From contig NZ_JAOYTH010000002.1 of assembly GCF_025847205.1 (NCBI RefSeq), positions 186,001 to 250,000 of the forward strand: 64,000 bases of DNA, written 5' to 3'. The DNA is from Pararhizobium sp. YC-54. Its GTDB lineage: Bacteria; Pseudomonadota; Alphaproteobacteria; Rhizobiales; Rhizobiaceae. The notes below the pieces were generated by a model that was not told where the DNA came from, did no database searches, and was given only the letters and a program-made list of their open reading frames with translations. The position numbers and the translations under genes were made by a program. Positions 1-10,136 of the stretch are shown here, piece by piece (within the stretch, counting starts at the first letter, position 1; each line of letters starts with the position of its first letter).

Positions 1-69
1 ATCGATTAGCCCGGAAAGAGTATTGCCCTTGTCCATTCCGGTCAAGCGTCTGCACCATATCACATTTTT

Positions 70-1041
70 TTACCAGCGCAGCAGCACGGAGCCCCACGTG
101 AAGCCGCCGCCCATCGCTTCGAGCAACACGAGATCGCCCTTTTTTATGCGGCCGTCGGATGCTGCGACATTGAGCGCCAGCGGAATGGAGGCTGCCGACG
201 TGTTGCCGTGAAGATCGACGGTGACCACGACTTTCTCAAGCGGAATGCCGAGCTTCTTGGCCGAACCGTCGATGATTCTGCGGTTGGCCTGGTGCGGCAC
301 CAGCCAGTCGATATCCTCCGCTGTGGTGCCGGTCGCCTCGAACGCGGCCTCGATCACGTCGGTAATCATGCCCACCGCATGCTTGAAGACCTCGCGGCCC
401 TCCATGCGCAAATGGCCGACCGTGCCGGTGGTCGAGGGACCGCCGTCGACATAAAGCTTTTCCCTGTGGGCGCCATCGGAGCGCAGCTGCGCGGTCAGGA
501 CGCCGCGATCGGCGGTGGTACCTGAGCCTTCCTGGGCTTCCAGGATAAGGGCGCCGGCGCCGTCGCCGAACAGCACGCATGTCGTGCGGTCGTTCCAGTC
601 GAGAATGCGGGAAAACGTCTCGGCGCCGATGATCAGCACACGCTTGGCGAGCCCGCCGCGGATATAGGCGTCGGCGGTGGTCACCGCAAAGACGAAGCCG
701 GAACAGACCGCCTGCAGATCGAACGCCGCGCCATGGTGCATGCCAAGCCGGTTCTGGATATTGACGGCGGTCGCCGGAAAGGTGTTGTCGGGCGTCGAGG
801 TGGCAACGATAATCACGTCGATATCGGCCGGGGTCAGGCCGGCATTGGAAAGAGCCGCACGGGCAGCCCCCTCGCCGAGCGACGCGGTCGTCTCCCCCTC
901 GCCGGCGATGTAACGCTGGCGAATTCCGGTGCGCTGCACGATCCACTCGTCGGACGTGTCGACCTTTTCTTCCATCTCGCGATTGGTCATCACCCGCTGC
1001 GGGAGAGACGCCCCGAAACCGCGAACCACAGAACGGATCAT
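70..1041 (-). CDS. fabH: 3-oxoacyl-ACP synthase III (KAS III)
   Basis: Starts type II fatty-acid synthesis by condensing acetyl-CoA with malonyl-ACP in the cytoplasm. The 323-residue protein has the family's usual length and the thiolase-fold catalytic triad: Cys113 in the AVCSGF motif, His250 in VPHQANRR and Asn280 in HGNTSAAS. The C-terminal glycine-rich GGGFTWGS is also typical. I place the start at the ATG at 1041 ([10 protein letters not shown]) because the in-frame TTG three codons upstream overlaps the plsX stop. It lies 5 bp after plsX in the same direction, so the two are probably co-transcribed and translationally coupled. Positions 1-69, downstream of the stop, hold no recognisable gene. 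Confidence 0.97.
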   Translation of the reverse strand: MIRSVVRGFGASLPQRVMTNREMEEKVDTSDEWIVQRTGIRQRYIAGEGETTASLGEGAARAALSNAGLTPADIDVIIVATSTPDNTFPATAVNIQNRLGMHHGAAFDLQAVCSGFVFAVTTADAYIRGGLAKRVLIIGAETFSRILDWNDRTTCVLFGDGAGALILEAQEGSGTTADRGVLTAQLRSDGAHREKLYVDGGPSTTGTVGHLRMEGREVFKHAVGMITDVIEAAFEATGTTAEDIDWLVPHQANRRIIDGSAKKLGIPLEKVVVTVDLHGNTSAASIPLALNVAASDGRIKKGDLVLLEAMGGGFTWGSVLLRW

Positions 1042-1046
1042 ACTTT

Positions 1047-2105
1047 TCAAACCTCGTCTGCCATGCCGGTCGCTGCACCTTCGGAAGGGCGCGAGGCATG
1101 GTACTTTTTCAAATCGTTTTCGATCTTGGCCTTCAGCCCGTTGCGGACCATATCATAGCCGACGTCGATGGCGGCTGCGAAACCTTCCGCGTCGGTTCCT
1201 CCATGGCTCTTGATCACGACACCATTAAGGCCGAGGAAGACGCCGCCGTTCACCTTTCGCGGATCCATCTTCTCGCGCAGGCGGTCAAAGGCGCCCTTGG
1301 CAAGAATATAGCCGATCTTGGCCAAAAGCGTGCGCGACATCGCGGCGCGCAGATATTCGGCGATCTGACGGGCCGTCCCCTCGGCCGCCTTCAGCGCGAT
1401 ATTGCCGGAAAAACCCTCGGTGACCACCACGTCGACAGTGCCGCGGCCGATATCGTCACCCTCGACGAAGCCGAGATAGTCGATGCTGTCGATGCCGGCT
1501 TCCCGCAACAGCCGTCCGGCTTCCTTGACCTGTTCCTGCCCCTTGATCTCCTCGACGCCGACATTGAGCAGGCCGAGCGTCGGGCGCTCCACCTCAAACA
1601 GCGCGCGCGCCATGGCGCCGCCCATCAGCGCGAAATCCATCAACTGCTGCGCATCGGCGCCGATCGTCGCCCCGACATCGAGCACGATGCTCTCGCCCTT
1701 CAAGGTCGGCCAGATCGCCGCGATGGCGGGACGCTGGATTTCCTGCATCATCCGCAGACAGAACACCGACATTGCCATCAGCGCACCGGTATTGCCGGCG
1801 GAGACGACCACATCGGCCTCACCCTTGTTGACGGCGTCGATCGCCTGCCACATGCTCGCCTTGCCACGGCCGCGCCGCAGGGCCTGGCTGGGCTTTTCGT
1901 CCATGCCGATCGCCAGTTCAGATGCATGGAACGTGCTATTGGCCTTCAGCTTGGGGTATTTTTCCAACAGGGGAACACATTGATCTGCAAGTCCGTACAG
2001 TGCGAAACGGATATCGGGATGCCGTTCAAGCGCCTTGGCGGCGCCCGGGATGACGACCTGCGGACCGAAGTCGCCGCCCATCACATCAAGAGAAATTCTG
2101 ACCAC
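1047..2105 (-). CDS. plsX: Phosphate acyltransferase PlsX
   Basis: Converts acyl-ACP to acyl-phosphate, the first step of the PlsX/PlsY route to lysophosphatidic acid, at the inner membrane face. The N-terminal [12 protein letters not shown] motif and the later [10 protein letters not shown] and [12 protein letters not shown] blocks are hallmarks of the family. The start is uncertain. GTG at 2105 puts the conserved domain right at the N terminus (352 residues) with AAGGA 10 nt upstream; an in-frame GTG at 2135 would add ten unconserved residues. It sits between DUF177 and fabH, the classical alphaproteobacterial lipid cluster. Positions 2106-2309 upstream hold no gene and may carry its promoter. 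Confidence 0.95.
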   Translation of the reverse strand: MVRISLDVMGGDFGPQVVIPGAAKALERHPDIRFALYGLADQCVPLLEKYPKLKANSTFHASELAIGMDEKPSQALRRGRGKASMWQAIDAVNKGEADVVVSAGNTGALMAMSVFCLRMMQEIQRPAIAAIWPTLKGESIVLDVGATIGADAQQLMDFALMGGAMARALFEVERPTLGLLNVGVEEIKGQEQVKEAGRLLREAGIDSIDYLGFVEGDDIGRGTVDVVVTEGFSGNIALKAAEGTARQIAEYLRAAMSRTLLAKIGYILAKGAFDRLREKMDPRKVNGGVFLGLNGVVIKSHGGTDAEGFAAAIDVGYDMVRNGLKAKIENDLKKYHASRPSEGAATGMADEV

Positions 2106-2309
2106 GCGTGCCTTATCCTTGTTTTCCTGCCACACTGCATGTTTCGTCCCGGCGCAAGCAGTCTGAGCGATGGAGACACACGTGTTTTCATGACGTTTGA
2201 GACGCTACGGCCCCATTTTCGGGGCAAAACGGTCCAACGGGCTGGATTTCGGCCAAAATACCGTTTTTCGCTGACGTGACAACCGATTTGTGCCGTCGGC
2301 TTTGCGGAC

Positions 2310-2861
2310 TCAGTCCTTTTTCCAATCCTTGAGCACGGCGAAGGGATTGGGACGGACATCGTCCTTCTGCGTGCTTTCAATCCGCTCCTCGAAGCTTGCC
2401 CCTTCCTTGCGCGGATAGGGATCGATGGCAAGCGCTGCGTGCTCCGAGACAGTAACGCCGACATCGATGGTGTCGCCGGTAAACGTTTCAGGAACGTCCG
2501 GGCCCTCCGGATCGAGAATCATTTCACCGCTATCGTTAGCGGCGATCCGCGCCAGCCGCGAGCCTTCCGGTACGAAGATCGCCTCGACGGGTTCGTCGAT
2601 CTCCGCCTCCACCGGCTCCAGCGTCACCACGCAAGCCTGGACGATCCTCGCCTGAACGCGCCCTTTGACCTTGACGCCATCCTTCTTCCAGCGGGAAATC
2701 TGCAGATCGGCCGTAAGCGACTGGACCTCCAGCACATCCCACAGGTCGCCCAACGCTTTGCGCTCGGCCCCGTTTGCCTCGATATGAACCGTCACGGCAT
2801 TGGCGGAGATATGGCCGACCTTCACCGGATAGGAGAATGCTGGCTTTTCGTCATGGTTCAT
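2310..2861 (-). CDS. DUF177/YceD family protein
   Basis: A 183-residue member of the YceD/DUF177 family, whose bacterial and plastid members are linked to 23S rRNA maturation; the molecular role is unsettled. The central part carries the typical strand-rich region (GRVQARIVQACVVTLEPVEAEI) followed by an acidic segment and a C-terminal DVRPNPFAVLKDWKKD tail, where the NPFAVL motif is the family signature. The start MNHDEKP at 2861 is chosen because AAAGGA lies eight bases upstream. It precedes plsX and fabH on the same strand, the usual order. The intervening 200 bp leave room for an additional promoter ahead of plsX. Confidence 0.9.
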   Translation of the reverse strand: MNHDEKPAFSYPVKVGHISANAVTVHIEANGAERKALGDLWDVLEVQSLTADLQISRWKKDGVKVKGRVQARIVQACVVTLEPVEAEIDEPVEAIFVPEGSRLARIAANDSGEMILDPEGPDVPETFTGDTIDVGVTVSEHAALAIDPYPRKEGASFEERIESTQKDDVRPNPFAVLKDWKKD

Positions 2862-2948
2862 CGTCTGGTCCTTTCGGGCAGCGGTGCTGCCCAAGATAGT
2901 GCTACCGGCCATCGTTGCGGCGCTGGCCTTCCGTCGCGAAAGACGCGT

Positions 2949-3491
2949 TCAGGCAGCCGCCTGCAGCAGGTCGATCCGGCCGGTTTCTACGACATCCTCT
3001 CCCTCAAGCGCAAGCTGGGCTTCAGCGGCCAGCAGATAGTCGGCAAGGCCGAGCATCGAGAGCGACTGATCGTCCGTTTGCGGATGGAAGTTGCGCTTCA
3101 GCGCGGCAGCCAGCTGATCGCGATCGCGCAGCTCCAGCGCCGCGGCATAACTTTCAAGCCGCCCATAGAACATCGACGCAAGCTTCTTCATGCGCTTGGG
3201 CACGCTGACATCGCCAACGCCGAGCTCGCGGATCGAATGATCGACGTCCTCGAAGAACGCGTCGATGATCTCCTGGGCGATCTCCTGGCCGGCGCGCTGT
3301 GAGCTGCGTGTGCGGCGGAAATAGAGGATAAGCGAGGCCGACAGCATCTCGAAACGGCCCATCACCGTGTCCGGCACATCAAGGTCGGTATAGAGATACG
3401 GGCGGCGGGCGGCGGCGGTCAAAAGCGCGTATTGGCACGCAACGATGGCCGCATTGCCGTTTTTTTTGCCGAACAGTCCGAATATCATCAT
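2949..3491 (-). CDS. Ubiquinol-cytochrome c chaperone family protein (CBP3-like)
   Basis: About 180 residues resembling the ubiquinol-cytochrome c chaperone domain (mitochondrial CBP3/UQCC1 relatives), which helps assemble the cytochrome bc1 complex. The sequence opens with MMIFGLFGKKN and then helical segments. The block DLDVPDTVMGRFEMLSASLILYF and the following FFEDVDHSIRELGVGD are characteristic of the alphaproteobacterial proteins. Tandem ATGs at 3491 and 3488 are both possible starts; a TTG at 3524 is less likely. It is separated by 87 bp from DUF177 downstream and transcribed the same way. It diverges from bamE, and the 128 bp between them (3492-3619) presumably hold both promoters. Confidence 0.85.
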   Translation of the reverse strand: MMIFGLFGKKNGNAAIVACQYALLTAAARRPYLYTDLDVPDTVMGRFEMLSASLILYFRRTRSSQRAGQEIAQEIIDAFFEDVDHSIRELGVGDVSVPKRMKKLASMFYGRLESYAAALELRDRDQLAAALKRNFHPQTDDQSLSMLGLADYLLAAEAQLALEGEDVVETGRIDLLQAAA

Positions 3492-3619
3492 AAAGCCCAA
3501 GTTTGCCTGCTTCAAAATGCGCAAGCCCGCGCATCCTGTTATTGCATGATCGCCGAAGCTGGTTTACCGAAGCAGGCACGAAATGCAATGGCGCATCTGC
3601 CAGCGTTACCTAAAGGGAG

Positions 3620-4141
3620 ATGTCGTTGACGAAACGGTATTTCAGGTCAGACATGAAATTTCTGAACAACGTCGCTTTTACATTGGCAATTTGCGTAACG
3701 ACCCTTTCCGGCTGCAAGACGGCCGATATGCTCAACACCAGCGAAACCATCAACCAGGGCTATGTCGTCGATCAGGAGACACTGGCGCTGGCGCCGGTCG
3801 GCTCGAGCCGCGAACAGGTGCTTTTGTCGCTGGGAACGCCATCGACGACAGCCACGTTCGACAATGAAGTCTTCTACTACATTTCGCAGAAGCGTCAGCG
3901 CCCCGTCGCCTTCATGAAGCCGAAGCTGATCGACCAGAGCGTGCTCGCCGTCTATTTCGACAAGGACGGCGTCGTTTCGCAGCTGGCGCATTACACGCTG
4001 CAGGACGGCAAGGTCTTCGACATGATTTCCCGCACCACGCCAACCGGCGGCAAGGAAATGACCTTCCTCGGTCAGCTGCTTTCCGGCAACGGCATCGGCA
4101 AGAGCATGGCGAAGTCCGTGCTGGGCAACAACAACAACTGA
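3620..4141 (+). CDS. bamE: Outer membrane assembly lipoprotein BamE/OmlA family
   Basis: A lipoprotein component of the BAM complex that inserts outer-membrane proteins. A hydrophobic signal segment ends in the lipobox LSGC, with Cys32 as the lipidation site. The mature part has the SmpA/OmlA fold signature: a QGYVVDQETLALAPVGSSREQVLLSLG stretch in which the turn before LGTPST is conserved, then a FYYISQ strand. The start is open between ATG 3620, whose AAAGGG is very close, TTG 3626 with better spacing, and ATG 3653 (MKFLNNVAF), which still leaves a full signal peptide. A strong terminator follows immediately. Confidence 0.88.
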   Translation: MSLTKRYFRSDMKFLNNVAFTLAICVTTLSGCKTADMLNTSETINQGYVVDQETLALAPVGSSREQVLLSLGTPSTTATFDNEVFYYISQKRQRPVAFMKPKLIDQSVLAVYFDKDGVVSQLAHYTLQDGKVFDMISRTTPTGGKEMTFLGQLLSGNGIGKSMAKSVLGNNNN

Positions 4142-4164
4142 TCCCCGCGATAGCGATCTTCATG

Positions 4165-4205
4165 AAAAACCCGCCGGCGCATTTCATGCGCCGGCGGGTT
4201 TTTCT
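4165..4205. terminator. Bidirectional intrinsic terminator between bamE and hppA
   Basis: A near-perfect GC-rich hairpin (AACCCGCCGGCGCA arm and its complement around a TTTCA loop) is flanked by A-run and T-run on opposite sides. It can therefore stop transcription from both convergent genes. Confidence 0.9.
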
Positions 4206-4264
4206 TTGCCTGTCATTCCTTGCCCGCAACACCGAAGCGGTGCTGCGGGCGGAGCCAAAGGCGA

Positions 4265-6403
4265 TTATCCTGCAAGAACCGCCAGAAGCAGCAGTGCGAC
4301 GATGTTGGTGATCTTGATTGCCGGGTTGACGGCGGGACCAGCCGTATCCTTGTAGGGATCGCCGACGGTATCGCCGGTCACTGACGCCTTGTGGGCCTCC
4401 GATCCCTTCATGTGGCGGGTGCCGTCCTTGTCGACGAAGCCGTCTTCAAAGCTCTTCTTGGCATTGTCCCAGGCACCGCCGCCCGAGGTCATCGAGATGG
4501 CGACGAAGATGCCGTTGACGATGACGCCGAGAAGCGAAGCGCCGAGCGCTGCAAAGGCCGACGCCTTCGAGCCGGAGATCAGAAGCACGCCGAAATAGAC
4601 GACGATCGGCGCCAGCACCGGTAGCAGCGACGGCACGATCATTTCGCGGATCGCCGCCTTGGTCAGCATGTCGACGGCGCGGCCGTAATCCGGCCGGTCC
4701 GTACCCGCCATGATGCCCGGCTTCTCCTTGAACTGGCGGCGCACTTCCTCCACCACAGAGCCTGCAGCACGGCCGACGGCGGTCATGGCGATGCCGCCGA
4801 ACAGGTACGGAATGAGACCGCCGAAAATCAGTCCGGAGACCACGTAAGGGTTGGACAGATCAAACGAGATCGTCCCGATATCGGCGAAATACGGGTACTT
4901 GTCGCCATTGGCGGCAAAGTACTTCAGGTCATTCGAATAGGCAGCAAACAGCACCAGCGCGCCGAGGCCGGCCGAACCGATCGCATAGCCCTTGGTGACC
5001 GCCTTCGTGGTATTGCCGACCGCATCGAGCGCATCGGTCGACTTGCGGACTTCCGGGGGAAGCCCGGCCATTTCGGCGATACCGCCGGCGTTGTCGGTGA
5101 CCGGGCCGAAGGCGTCGAGCGCCACGATCATGCCGGCAATGCCGAGCATCGCGGTAACGGCGATACCGGTACCGAACAGGCCTGCCAGTTGGTAGGTGGC
5201 GATGATGCCGCCGACGATGACGATGGCCGGAAGCGCTGTCGATTCCAGCGACACGGCAAGTCCCTGGATGACGTTGGTGCCGTGGCCGCTGACGGAGGCC
5301 TGGGCGATCGAATTGACCGGACGCTTGTTGGTGCCGGTATAGTACTCGGTGATCACCACGATCAGCGCGGTGACGACAAGGCCCAGAATACCGCAGACGA
5401 ACAGGTTGGTGCCGGTGATGTCCTTGCCATCGACGGCGCCGATCGAGCCCCAGCCGATGGTCAGCGACGTCGCTGCGCCAAGGCCGATGATCGATAGCAG
5501 GCCGGTGACGATCAGGCCCTTGTAGAGAGCGCCCATGATCGAGCCGTTGGAGCCGAGTTTGACGAAGAAGGCGCCGATGATCGAGGTGATGATGCAGGCA
5601 CCACAGATCGCCAGCGGATAGCTCATGACCAGGCCAAGGTTGGCACCGCCGGCAAAGAAGATCGCGGCCAGAACCATGGTGGCGACGATCGAGACGGCGT
5701 AGGTTTCGAACAGGTCGGCCGCCATGCCGGCGCAGTCGCCAACGTTGTCGCCGACATTGTCGGCGATGGTGGCGGGGTTGCGGGGATCGTCTTCCGGAAT
5801 ACCGGCTTCCACCTTGCCGACGAGATCGCCGCCGACATCGGCGCCCTTGGTGAAGATGCCGCCGCCGAGACGGGCAAAGATCGAGATCAGCGACGCACCA
5901 AAGCCGAGCGACACAAGCGAGTCGATCACCTCACGCGAGCCTTCGGCAAGGCCAAGGCCGGCCGTCAGGATGAGGTAGTAGATCGTGACCCCGAGCAAAG
6001 CGAGGCCGGCGACCAGCATGCCGGTGATCGCACCGGACTTGAAGGCGATGTCGAGACCCGCCGCGAGACTGACGGAGGATGCCTGCGCCGTGCGGACATT
6101 GGCGCGGACAGATACGTGCATGCCGATGAAACCGGCCATACCTGACAGAACCGCGCCGATCATGAAGCCAATGGCGGCTGTCGCGGAGAGAAGAACCCAT
6201 GCAGCGACGAAAACGACGGCGCCGACCATGGCAATGGTCATGTATTGACGTGTGAGATAGGCCTGCGCCCCCTCGCGTATGAAGCCTGCAATCTCTTGCA
6301 TGCGGGCATTGCCCTGATCGGCTGACAGCACCGATTGCGTTGCCCAGATGGCATAGACCACCGAAAGCAACCCGCATGCGATAACGCCCAGAAGTATGGT
6401 CAT
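4265..6403 (-). CDS. hppA: Membrane-bound proton-translocating pyrophosphatase
   Basis: An integral inner-membrane H+-pump of 712 residues that couples pyrophosphate hydrolysis to proton translocation. It carries the substrate-binding loop [38 protein letters not shown] (roughly residues 190-230) with the metal-binding aspartates, and about 16 membrane segments. The motif [10 protein letters not shown] near residue 465 has Lys where K+-dependent enzymes have Ala, which marks the K+-independent class. The start ATG at 6403 has GGAGGAAAG nine bases upstream. It is monocistronic: it is bounded downstream by the 4165 terminator and upstream by 219 bp without a gene (6404-6622). Confidence 0.97.
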   Translation of the reverse strand: MTILLGVIACGLLSVVYAIWATQSVLSADQGNARMQEIAGFIREGAQAYLTRQYMTIAMVGAVVFVAAWVLLSATAAIGFMIGAVLSGMAGFIGMHVSVRANVRTAQASSVSLAAGLDIAFKSGAITGMLVAGLALLGVTIYYLILTAGLGLAEGSREVIDSLVSLGFGASLISIFARLGGGIFTKGADVGGDLVGKVEAGIPEDDPRNPATIADNVGDNVGDCAGMAADLFETYAVSIVATMVLAAIFFAGGANLGLVMSYPLAICGACIITSIIGAFFVKLGSNGSIMGALYKGLIVTGLLSIIGLGAATSLTIGWGSIGAVDGKDITGTNLFVCGILGLVVTALIVVITEYYTGTNKRPVNSIAQASVSGHGTNVIQGLAVSLESTALPAIVIVGGIIATYQLAGLFGTGIAVTAMLGIAGMIVALDAFGPVTDNAGGIAEMAGLPPEVRKSTDALDAVGNTTKAVTKGYAIGSAGLGALVLFAAYSNDLKYFAANGDKYPYFADIGTISFDLSNPYVVSGLIFGGLIPYLFGGIAMTAVGRAAGSVVEEVRRQFKEKPGIMAGTDRPDYGRAVDMLTKAAIREMIVPSLLPVLAPIVVYFGVLLISGSKASAFAALGASLLGVIVNGIFVAISMTSGGGAWDNAKKSFEDGFVDKDGTRHMKGSEAHKASVTGDTVGDPYKDTAGPAVNPAIKITNIVALLLLAVLAG

Positions 6404-6622
6404 TTCGCTCTTTCCTCCGTTTAGCCCGCGGGCTCACTCCGTTCCACAGGCCCCCAAAAAGCGCAGCAGACCAAGCCTCCTCTTCAAGCATGGGCTGCAT
6501 ACGTGGCCGCAGAGTGCGGTGGCGAATCGGGATCGTCAAGCCGCCGCAATCGGAAAAACCCACGTTTTTCGGTAGGTTGGCGGTGGCTTACAAGGGCGGA
6601 ATACGACTTTTGGAGATAAACC

Positions 6623-7858
6623 TCAGGCAGCACGCCGCCTTTCGGCGACAAACAGCGAAATGAGCAGCAAAAGGCAGAATGCCGTCACCGGCCAGACGGC
6701 AGCGCTGAGCATGTCCCAGCCATAGGCGGTGAGGACCTTGCCGGAACCGAAGGACGCGAGTGCAACCGCGGTGAACAGGATGATGTCGTGAAAACCCTGT
6801 ACCTTGTCGGCTTCCTGCGGCCGGTAGCTTGAGGCGACAATCGCCGTCGAGCCGATGAAGCCAAAATTCCAGCCGGCCCCAAGCAGGATCAAAGCACCCC
6901 AGAAATTCCATAGCGCAATCCCCGCATGCGCCACCAGCGCACACAGCATCAGGATCGCCAAGCCCGCGGCCACGACCCTTTCGGCGCCATAGCGGCTGAC
7001 CAGCATGCCGGTGAAGAAGCTCGGCGCGAACATCGCCAGCACATGCCACTGGATGCCGAGCGTTGCCATGTCCTGCGAGAAGCCGCAGCCAACGACCATG
7101 GCGATCGGCGCACCGGTCATCATGAAGGTCATCAGCGCATAGGTGGAGATGCCGCAGATCATGCCGGTGAGAAAGCGCTGGTTGAGAACGATCTCGCGCA
7201 ACGGTCGGATGGGGCCGGCCGCAGCGGTGCCTGCGACGGGGCGCAGATCGGGCAGCCGCAGGAAGGCCAATATGGCGATTGCCGCCAGGCAAGTGGGAAC
7301 GAGCGCGATGAAGGCGCCGGCAAAGAATACGGGCGCCAGCATATCCTTCGTCAGGATGACCAGTTGCGGCCCGAGCACGGCAGACCCCATGCCGCCGGCC
7401 AAAATCCAGGAAATCGCTCTCGGCTTATAGAACCGGGGAGACGCGTCCGCAGCGGCAAAACGCAGCTTCTGGGTAAAGCCGCCGGAGACGCCGGATATGC
7501 ACAATCCCAGTGCAAACAGCCAGAAGTCACTTTGAAACAGCGCATAGGCGGCAAGTATTCCGCCCCCAGCGCCCAGAAGCGCGCCGACCATGAAGGCCGC
7601 CTTGCGGCCGAGCAACCGGGACATGGCGGCAACGAAAACCGCGCCGAGCGCGACGCCGACATTGAACCCGGTCAGCGGGGCTGTCGCCAGCGACTTGTCG
7701 GCGCCCAACAACTGATAGCCGGCGACGCCGCCGACGGAAAAGACGATCGGGCCGATGGTCCCGAGAATGGCCTGGGCTGCCGTCAGCAGGTAGACATTGC
7801 GGCGGGCGCCGCGCAGTTCATGATCCATGTCCTGCACCTCGCCTGCCTGCCCTGTCAT
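6623..7858 (-). CDS. MFS transporter
   Basis: A 411-residue major facilitator superfamily carrier with about 12 hydrophobic segments and the loop LLGRKAAFMVGA between helices 2 and 3, a version of the family's motif A. The substrate is unknown. It resembles YcaD/drug-type MFS proteins only in general layout. The ATG at 7858 lies nine bases after the nusB stop with TAAGG upstream, so it is probably the last gene of a ribH-nusB-MFS transcript. Confidence 0.85.
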   Translation of the reverse strand: MTGQAGEVQDMDHELRGARRNVYLLTAAQAILGTIGPIVFSVGGVAGYQLLGADKSLATAPLTGFNVGVALGAVFVAAMSRLLGRKAAFMVGALLGAGGGILAAYALFQSDFWLFALGLCISGVSGGFTQKLRFAAADASPRFYKPRAISWILAGGMGSAVLGPQLVILTKDMLAPVFFAGAFIALVPTCLAAIAILAFLRLPDLRPVAGTAAAGPIRPLREIVLNQRFLTGMICGISTYALMTFMMTGAPIAMVVGCGFSQDMATLGIQWHVLAMFAPSFFTGMLVSRYGAERVVAAGLAILMLCALVAHAGIALWNFWGALILLGAGWNFGFIGSTAIVASSYRPQEADKVQGFHDIILFTAVALASFGSGKVLTAYGWDMLSAAVWPVTAFCLLLLISLFVAERRRAA

Positions 7859-7867
7859 CGCATGACC

Positions 7868-8362
7868 TTACTTCTTGACGTCGGTTCTGATCGTGCGGGC
7901 GATCCGGTCAAGCACGGCATTGACGAGCTTGGGCTCATCTTCTTCGAAGAACGCCTTGGCGATCTCGACATATTCGGTGACGATCACGGCGACGGGCACG
8001 TCCTTGCGTTCGCGCAGCTCGAACGTGCCGGCGCGCAGGATGGCGCGGACCGTCGAATCGAGACGCGACAGCGCCCAGTCGTCCTGAAGAGCCGTGCCGA
8101 TCAGCGGGTCGAGCAGGCGCTGGTCGCGCACGACGCCGGCCACGATCGAGCGAAACCAGGAGGCATCCGCCTTCAGATAGGTATCGCCGTCAATTTCCTG
8201 GCCAAGCCTATGGGCTTCGTATTCAGCGACGATCTCGAGCACGCCGGTTCCGCCGACATCCATCTGGTAGAGCGCCTGAACAGCAGCAAGACGGGCAGCA
8301 CCGCGCTGGTTTGCCTGCTTGATCGGCTGGTCGGCCGGCGGATTGGTAGGATTATCGCTCAC
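7868..8362 (-). CDS. nusB: Transcription antitermination protein NusB
   Basis: An RNA-binding antitermination factor that with NusE (S10) binds boxA of rRNA leaders. The 164 residues are all-helical. The N-terminal [17 protein letters not shown] and the C-terminal [15 protein letters not shown]...[12 protein letters not shown] blocks are diagnostic. A Pro-rich tail of about 16 residues precedes the conserved domain. The start codon overlaps the ribH stop by 4 bp, so the two are translationally coupled. Confidence 0.97.
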   Translation of the reverse strand: MSDNPTNPPADQPIKQANQRGAARLAAVQALYQMDVGGTGVLEIVAEYEAHRLGQEIDGDTYLKADASWFRSIVAGVVRDQRLLDPLIGTALQDDWALSRLDSTVRAILRAGTFELRERKDVPVAVIVTEYVEIAKAFFEEDEPKLVNAVLDRIARTIRTDVKK

Positions 8363-8820
8363 TGTTCGCCGCCCAGCTTGATCTTCAGGTCGATCATGGT
8401 GAGCGCGGCGCGGGCAGCAAAACCGCCTTTGTCGCCTTCGCTCTTCCTGGCACGGGCCCAGGCCTGATCGTCGTTTTCGACAGTCAGGATGCCGTTGCCG
8501 ATGGCAAGGCTTTCGCTGACGGCCAGATCCATCAGGGCGCGCGAGGATTCATTCGAGACGATGTCGAAGTGGTAGGTCTCACCACGGATGACCATGCCGA
8601 GCGCGACGAAACCGTCATACTCGGTGCCGCCATTGTCGATGCCGTCGAGCGCCATGGCGATTGCCGCTGGAATTTCCAGCGCGCCGGGAACGGTCACGAC
8701 ATCATAGGTCGCGCCGGCATCCTTGAGCGCAGACGTCGCGCCATCAAGCAAAGCGTCGGCCATATCGTCATAGAAACGCGCTTCCACAATCAGAATATGT
8801 GGTTTCTCAGTATCGGACAT
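8359..8820 (-). CDS. ribH: 6,7-dimethyl-8-ribityllumazine synthase
   Basis: Condenses 5-amino-6-ribitylamino-uracil with 3,4-dihydroxy-2-butanone-4-phosphate to make lumazine, the riboflavin precursor. The 153 residues show the family blocks [32 protein letters not shown] and [22 protein letters not shown], including the catalytic His in the last. It is first in the ribH-nusB pair and divergent from the cupin gene. ribE and ribD lie about 2 kb away on the same strand rather than adjacent. Confidence 0.97.
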   Translation of the reverse strand: MSDTEKPHILIVEARFYDDMADALLDGATSALKDAGATYDVVTVPGALEIPAAIAMALDGIDNGGTEYDGFVALGMVIRGETYHFDIVSNESSRALMDLAVSESLAIGNGILTVENDDQAWARARKSEGDKGGFAARAALTMIDLKIKLGGEQ

Positions 8821-9027
8821 TTGTCACCTGTCTGAAATGGGGGGCCGGACATCTCCAGCGCAGGCGGCGGTCAAACCATGCTGGAGCCCGGTTGGCAAGC
8901 ATTTTTCGCTTCCGGTGCCGATTTGGCAAGGACATTGAAGACCATTGCAGGCGAAAACACCGAAATTGCCGCCGTCTTTTCAATCCGATGGCAGTTCTGT
9001 ACAAATTTGCCCGAAGCGGAGGAAAAC

Positions 9028-9531
9028 ATGCCAGAGACACACAAACCCGTCGTCAATCCAAGCGAACTTGAGCTGGACCATTGGCAGGAAGGCACGTTCT
9101 TCGAGTCCCGGGACGCATCCTTCGGCGCACAACTCGGCCTGAAGGATCTCGGCATCGGCTACGGCGAGGTGCCGCCGGGCAGGTCCGGCTGCCCCTTCCA
9201 CAACCACCATATCGAGGAGGAACTGTTCGTCATTCTGAGCGGACAGGGCGAGTATCGCTTCGGGCCCGATCGCTACCCCGTCAAGCCGGGCGACGTGCTC
9301 GGCGCGCCAGCCGGCGGCCCGGAGACCGCCCACCACCTGATCAATACCGGCACCGTCCCCCTCACCTATCTGTCGATTTCGACCAATGCGAAAGCCGAAA
9401 TTGTCGAGTATCCGGATTCGGGAAAGTTCCTCGCCAAGTCGCGGGCGGTCCCGGGTGGCAAGCCGGTCTTCCGTTTTGTCGGACGCAAGGAAAGCGAAAC
9501 CGATTATTGGGACGGCGAGCCGGGAATCTGA
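9028..9531 (+). CDS. Cupin-domain protein
   Basis: A 167-residue single-domain cupin. The first metal-binding motif is visible as CPFHNHHIEEELFVILSGQGEYRFG (His, His and Glu ligands), followed by the second motif region PGDVLGAPAGGPETAHHLINTG. Substrate and reaction are unknown; such stand-alone cupins include isomerases and dioxygenases. The start at 9028 is supported by GCGGAGG seven bases upstream. Longer in-frame extensions to 8878 are not conserved-looking. A GNAT gene follows after 40 bp on the same strand. Confidence 0.85.
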   Translation: MPETHKPVVNPSELELDHWQEGTFFESRDASFGAQLGLKDLGIGYGEVPPGRSGCPFHNHHIEEELFVILSGQGEYRFGPDRYPVKPGDVLGAPAGGPETAHHLINTGTVPLTYLSISTNAKAEIVEYPDSGKFLAKSRAVPGGKPVFRFVGRKESETDYWDGEPGI

Positions 9532-9571
9532 TCGAATAGGGCAATCGCATTCAAACGGACTGAACAGCCCC

Positions 9572-10090
9572 ATGCACAGCGTCCCCACCATCGAAACCGA
9601 ACGTCTGATCCTTCGCCCCTACCGCCGCGACGACTTTGCCGCCTATAGCGCGCTGTTTGCCGATGCCGAGGTGACACGCTTCATCGGCGGCGTGCCGTTT
9701 TCGCGCGAGCAGGCCTGGACGCGCTTCCTGCGCCAGGTCGGCATGTGGCATTATTTCGGCTTCGGCTTCCTGGCGCTGCAGGACCGCGAGACCGGCCAGT
9801 TCATCGGCGAGGCCGGTTTCCACGATCTCCACCGCGTCATCACCCCGTCCCTCGAAGGCACGATGGAGACCGGCTGGGCACTGTCTCCCCGCTCGCACGG
9901 CCAGGGTCTCGCGACAGAGGCCGTCGCCGCGGTATTGAAATGGGGCGACCAGCAGTTTCCGGCGCTGAAGAAGACCTGCATCATCGACACATCCAACCTC
10001 GCCTCGCTGAGGGTGGCCTCGAAGCTGCAGTTCAAGGAAGCCGGCCGTACAACTTACCACGGGGCGCATGTAATCCTGCTGGAACGGTGA
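9572..10090 (+). CDS. GNAT family N-acetyltransferase (RimJ/RimL type)
   Basis: A 172-residue acetyl-CoA-dependent N-acetyltransferase. It opens with TIETERLILRPYRRDDFAAY, the usual RimJ/RimL start, and carries the acetyl-CoA loop as SPRSHGQGLATEAVAAVL and the C-terminal NLASLRVASKLQFKEAG block. The substrate may be a ribosomal protein N terminus or a small molecule; the sequence does not decide. The ATG at 9572 puts the family motif at the N terminus. It is co-directional with the cupin and convergent with the VOC gene. Confidence 0.85.
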   Translation: MHSVPTIETERLILRPYRRDDFAAYSALFADAEVTRFIGGVPFSREQAWTRFLRQVGMWHYFGFGFLALQDRETGQFIGEAGFHDLHRVITPSLEGTMETGWALSPRSHGQGLATEAVAAVLKWGDQQFPALKKTCIIDTSNLASLRVASKLQFKEAGRTTYHGAHVILLER

Positions 10091-10136
10091 GGTCTCGCTC
10101 GATAGTTATCGCCGGCCCGGGATGGCGTCGTGCCCG

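Noticed and set aside
6926..8467. A 513-codon plus-strand open frame
   Set aside because: Antisense to the MFS, nusB and ribH genes; no motifs.
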